NCBI RefSeq assembly: GCF_023101765.2
Contig: NC_064216.1
Location: 434,001-498,000, forward strand
Source of the DNA: Spodoptera frugiperda
Lineage: Eukaryota; Arthropoda; Insecta; Lepidoptera; Noctuidae
Reading direction: 5' to 3'
DNA: 64,000 nt
Shown in pieces: positions 60,206-64,000 of the stretch. Every line of letters begins with the position of its first letter. The first letter of the stretch is position 1. The notes beneath the pieces were generated by a model. The model was not told the origin of the DNA. It was given only the letters and a program-made list of their open reading frames with translations, and did no database searches. The position numbers and the translations under genes were made by a program.

Positions 60206-62689
60206 ATAACTTCTTTCAATTATCTACATAATAGGTACCGTACATACTTTTACCAATGGATCCAGTATCATATATTCAGAGATTAATAAACTAACTAATA
60301 ATTAGTTTGACAACCAGAAACTTTATTTAATCATATGAAATAGTATGTATATGTAAATAAATCAATAAAGCTATTTGAATGCGTTGACATATACTATATC
60401 CAAGTTTATTGCTGCAGTGACCTTCCTGACCCCACTAATGATTCCTTCATTAGTGTATGTTATTCAATTCATCTTTTTTCAATTTGTGACCAGTAATATA
60501 TTGGGTCATCTTTCTTTTCCAAAATGATAAGTGTTGGTAGTTATCTAACGAATTAACCTTTTGTGTGTTAAACTCATCTTATATATTTTTGCGAAAAAGA
60601 AGTAAAATTATCTTCAAAAACAAAAATGCATTGAAACCTTGCATTTCAGTGTTTAATAAACCTTATCTTTTCCGTTAACTACAAAAATCATCTTTCAAGT
60701 AAGATTAAAAGCTATTCAACGATCAATTAATAACGACATTAACTATAAACGATGATTGTAATCTTCACTCAATTAAGATTAGTACCATAGACAACGCGGT
60801 GCTCGTACCATAGAGAAACATAGAGAAACGTCAAACAGAGCTATAAAACACTTTCCCTAAGAAATGTTACATCACTCCGTTAATAAGACAACCATCAAAT
60901 TATCTTAACGTTCAAGAGTGACCATATCTATTTGTAGTGGGGATATACATAGAACTATATTATGTTTTGTCTGTGCGTCTGTGTGTATGTCTGTCTGTTT
61001 GTTCTCTGAAATGGCTGGACTGACTTTGACGGATCTTTTATTGGCAGGTAGCAGATGTACTAAGGAGTAATTTAGGTCACTTTTATTAGTCACAAAGTGC
61101 ATTATAATCTAGTATAACTTATAATTTTAGAAAATGAATCCTATCTACTGCAGATTCCTTTCCAATTCAATAAAGACAGACACCTATACATAGTTTAAAA
61201 AAGGACTGAAACCTCTTTGTTTCTCAAGATTAGTGTGGACACTTCACTACATTCGTACCCTTCTCAATAATAATCATCTATATCCTAACCTTAAACACCT
61301 AATCACAGATAATACTACACAAAAGGCTTTAGTGCATAGGAAGTGATACTAACATAGTTTTAAGTTTTATTTACTAACGAGTTTTTGTATTTGACGTATA
61401 TATGTTAGTTTAAGGTATATATCTATGGGCCATAGTTGCCTGATTATAAAGGTTTAAATAAATAAATTTAAATAAATAAAAAATAATAAAACTATCCATT
61501 TACTCGGTTATCAGATTACTGAGTACAGGTTCGATGTCCGGGTGGTCGGCGCGTCATTTTGATCACCTCTCAAGTTACATTAATCGGCCGAGGACTTCCC
61601 GAGCCACTGTGTGAAGGTAGCTGTCAAATTAATTACAAGCATAGCTAAAGATAATGGGGAACTGAGATTAAATCGGAGAGAATGTGGTGACAGGCGTGTA
61701 AGTAATTTACCCACCTGTGGGAGAAAAACGGCTGTAGGCCACGGCGGGTCTCGAAGGCCTACTGATGTGGTTTAGGGTTGAGTCAGTTACATGTACTGAC
61801 ATAGGGTGTGTATAATTTTCATCGAAATGTTACGGAAAGGAACAGTACAGGTACTATTAAATAGTGTTTTCAAATGAATGCTTATTATGCAGTAATAATA
61901 ATTTTAATCCCGGGTTTACCGTAGGTCCATTCTTTTCTTGATTATTTATTTTAAATTTTTGGAAAATACTTTTCCTACTTATGCCTCTCAAACAAGCAGA
62001 CATGCGTATGTTTGCTTATATAGTATAAAAATAATCTAATGATTTCTCCTGCTTTCGATGAGCCGAGAAGAAGCGTCAGATACTTATTGACTAAAAACCA
62101 CCCCGTTCCTACTCTTGCTTTTCGAGCAGCATGTTTGCTTGAATTTATACACTATTTCTAACGACTTTTAGTGGTACTCTTCATAAATTATTTCACCTTA
62201 AAGCTCAATACTAAGTTATACTTCCTACACGCCCACCTTTCACTACAGCTACAACATTAGTCATATAGTTAAACACTAGGTACAATTCCAGCCACAACTG
62301 ATGAGGCAGTAAAAACCTTTTTCAGCAAATACGTAACTTATACCAACCTAACCTATGTATAGTGTTATTAGACTTAAGTTAGCACAATGATATATGTGCT
62401 AGGGGGCGGTACCTGCGCATCCCCAGTGAGTTCCCTACAATTTGCAGGCACCACAGTGTATGAGTGTAATGTATGAGCCGGCGCGCGCTGTAATTGTTAA
62501 GTAATGTACGAGTAATAGATCCGCGCGAGATATCACGGCTCTACACTTATACTCAGTAACTGTTTGTTATTGAATTAAGAACAGTATTCATTTACTTAAA
62601 GTAAATTATTCTAGTATTAATTCTTAATTGAGAGTCTTAATTTGTGAGTGTTTTAGGACTTATATGATGATGTCTGGATTTTTTACATG
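60206..62689. other. Non-coding stretch with LINE tails
   Basis: At about 60950-61090 a minus-strand RTE-type tail is seen (CCAGCCATTTCAGAG, then CAAACAGACAGACATACACA). At about 61195-61475 a plus-strand LINE 3' end runs into GGGCCATAGTTGCCTGATTA and AAATAAATAAA. A third copy of the ACTAAAAACCACCCC repeat lies at 62040-62130. No gene is supported. Confidence 0.5.
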
Positions 62690-62830
62690 TGATGGGTCGA
62701 CGTTTGGTCACTATCTCGTCTGGTGGTAAGCGATGATGCGGCCTACGGTGCGGCCTAAATATTCGGGTTTTGAAAACACCCGAGTTATAGGGTATATAAC
62801 TCGGGTGTTTCGGAAAACACAACACCAAAT
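62690..62830 (-). mobile_element. LINE 3'-end fragment with an internal hairpin
   Basis: It begins like the fragments at 14646 and 15770 (GGGTCGACGTTTGG, then GATGATGCGGCCTACGGTG). The part corresponding to the CACCC-AGGTTAT segment is folded into a perfect 16-bp inverted repeat at 62774-62789 and 62795-62810 with a 5-base loop. Confidence 0.7.
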
Positions 62831-63835
62831 AATTTATTCAGCTTAGTTGTAGCGATGGGAATACTACATACCTCATTTTCGAAGGAAAGAAACAAAAATA
62901 AGCAATACAGCATTCATTGCAGTTATTGCTATTCTTAGCAAACCTTTCCCAACCAGTGTTTTATCACAAAATTACCATTACAGCGCAAACCCTTTCTCTT
63001 ACACATTAGGCATTGCGGAAATGCGTGGGAGTGACTCCGTATGACAATAGATTCTGACCTAAAACAGACCGCCGCAGGCGCATAAATCTTACATTAAGTT
63101 TATGCTTAAATCATGCTTTTAATGTCAATCGTGATTTATGACTATAAGTAATATTTAAGTACAATTGTTAAACAAGGTAAATAATTATATTTCAGCTCTT
63201 TATTAGTCATATAGATTACGATAACGTATATTGAGGTTAGTGAACTGTTATAATTTGAATAAAAGATCTACATCTGGTTTAATTACAAGTAAATTTTATG
63301 AGACAGAAACTTTACAAAAAAATAAAAAATATGTATATTCTTAATTTTCATTGCCTATTCCGTATACTAAAATAGATTGATATTAAAAATACGTTGAACA
63401 CTTAAAAATAAAATAGAGTACCTAAACTTTAATCAATCGATTAGCATTGAAGACGAGTCCTATAAAATGGTACGTTCAAAGCCGCCGCAGGTAGCCGATG
63501 GAGCTAATACAGATTATGTCTGAATTAATTTAACCTGCGCATTAATTAGATAATTACTTCGCTTATGAGCCTCCATCGGAGCCCAGCGGGAGACCGACAC
63601 TACAACTGTATACAAGCAGGCAGTGTGTTCAAACATGTTACACAAATGTTCAAGAATTTCATGCGTAACATGTTAGGAATTTAAATAACTAAATATTGAT
63701 CTCTTAATTAAGCAATAACTTACCAACTTTAATCTTTATTACTTCGGTACGGATTGAAATAAAATTAACAACTGAATATATAATAATTTGTTTATTTTAA
63801 TAACAAATTCGATCGTTCCGATTGATAACCGTTTT
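62831..63835. other. Non-coding stretch, no gene recognised
   Basis: This is AT-rich sequence. No frame, RNA gene or repeat boundary was recognised. Confidence 0.35.
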
Positions 63836-64000
63836 AGTCTACACTAATATTATAAAGAGGAAAACTTTGTTTGTTTGTTTGGTTGTAACGAATAGGCTCA
63901 AAAACTACTGGACCGATTTTAAAAATTCTTTCACCATTCGAAAGCTACATTATCCACGAGTAACATAGGCTATATTTTATTTTGGAAAAAAATAGGGTCC
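63836..64000 (+). mobile_element. Start of a dispersed repeat running off the window
   Basis: It begins TACACTAATATTATAAAGAG, then TTTGTTTGTTTGTTTGG, AGGCTCAAAAACTACTGGAC and CGATTTTAAAAATTCTTTCA. This is a very common lepidopteran interspersed repeat of RTE-related type. It continues beyond position 64000. Confidence 0.65.

Noticed and set aside
1..64000. CRISPR arrays, operons or bacterial-type signals
   Set aside because: The window has eukaryotic introns, poly(A) signals and insect repeats. No regularly spaced short repeats with unique spacers were found.

Overview
This window looks like nuclear DNA from a moth or butterfly (Lepidoptera, possibly a noctuoid; the species cannot be fixed). 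The reasons are short-intron genes with GT/AG borders, AT-rich spacers, and many repeats of types common in lepidopteran genomes: LINE 3' ends, RTE-type tails, tRNA-derived SINEs, piggyBac-like and pogo-like elements, and palindromic MITEs. All exon boundaries below were assembled by hand from splice motifs, frame and protein similarity.

The left 29 kb is gene-dense. In order it holds NME6 (nucleoside diphosphate kinase 6, minus), SNRNP40 (U5 snRNP 40 kDa WD-repeat protein, plus) with a broken copy of its last exon downstream, NUP42 (CCCH/FG nucleoporin, minus), two tandem STING genes (plus, 7 coding exons each, identical intron phases), and URB1 (nucleolar ribosome-biogenesis protein, plus). 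NME6/SNRNP40 and NUP42/STING1 are divergent pairs with about 0.5 kb between start codons.

The most notable content is the STING pair. STING is the receptor for cyclic dinucleotides in innate immunity. Both copies keep the four-helix membrane part and the ligand-binding domain and lack a C-terminal signalling tail. They differ at ligand-contact positions and in membrane-domain cysteines. Transposons sit in their introns, one ending 9 bp from a splice junction. Short clusters of TGTCA, oriented in the sense direction, lie upstream of most genes here and may be a shared promoter element.

From 29.1 to 64 kb I find no protein-coding gene that can be supported. This part holds transposon fragments, including a three-level nest at 32.5-34.5 kb, a possible non-coding first exon near 36.8 kb, duplicated non-coding blocks near 42 kb and 54.5 kb, and stretches rich in homeodomain-like sites. 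It may be a long first intron or the regulatory flank of a gene outside the window.
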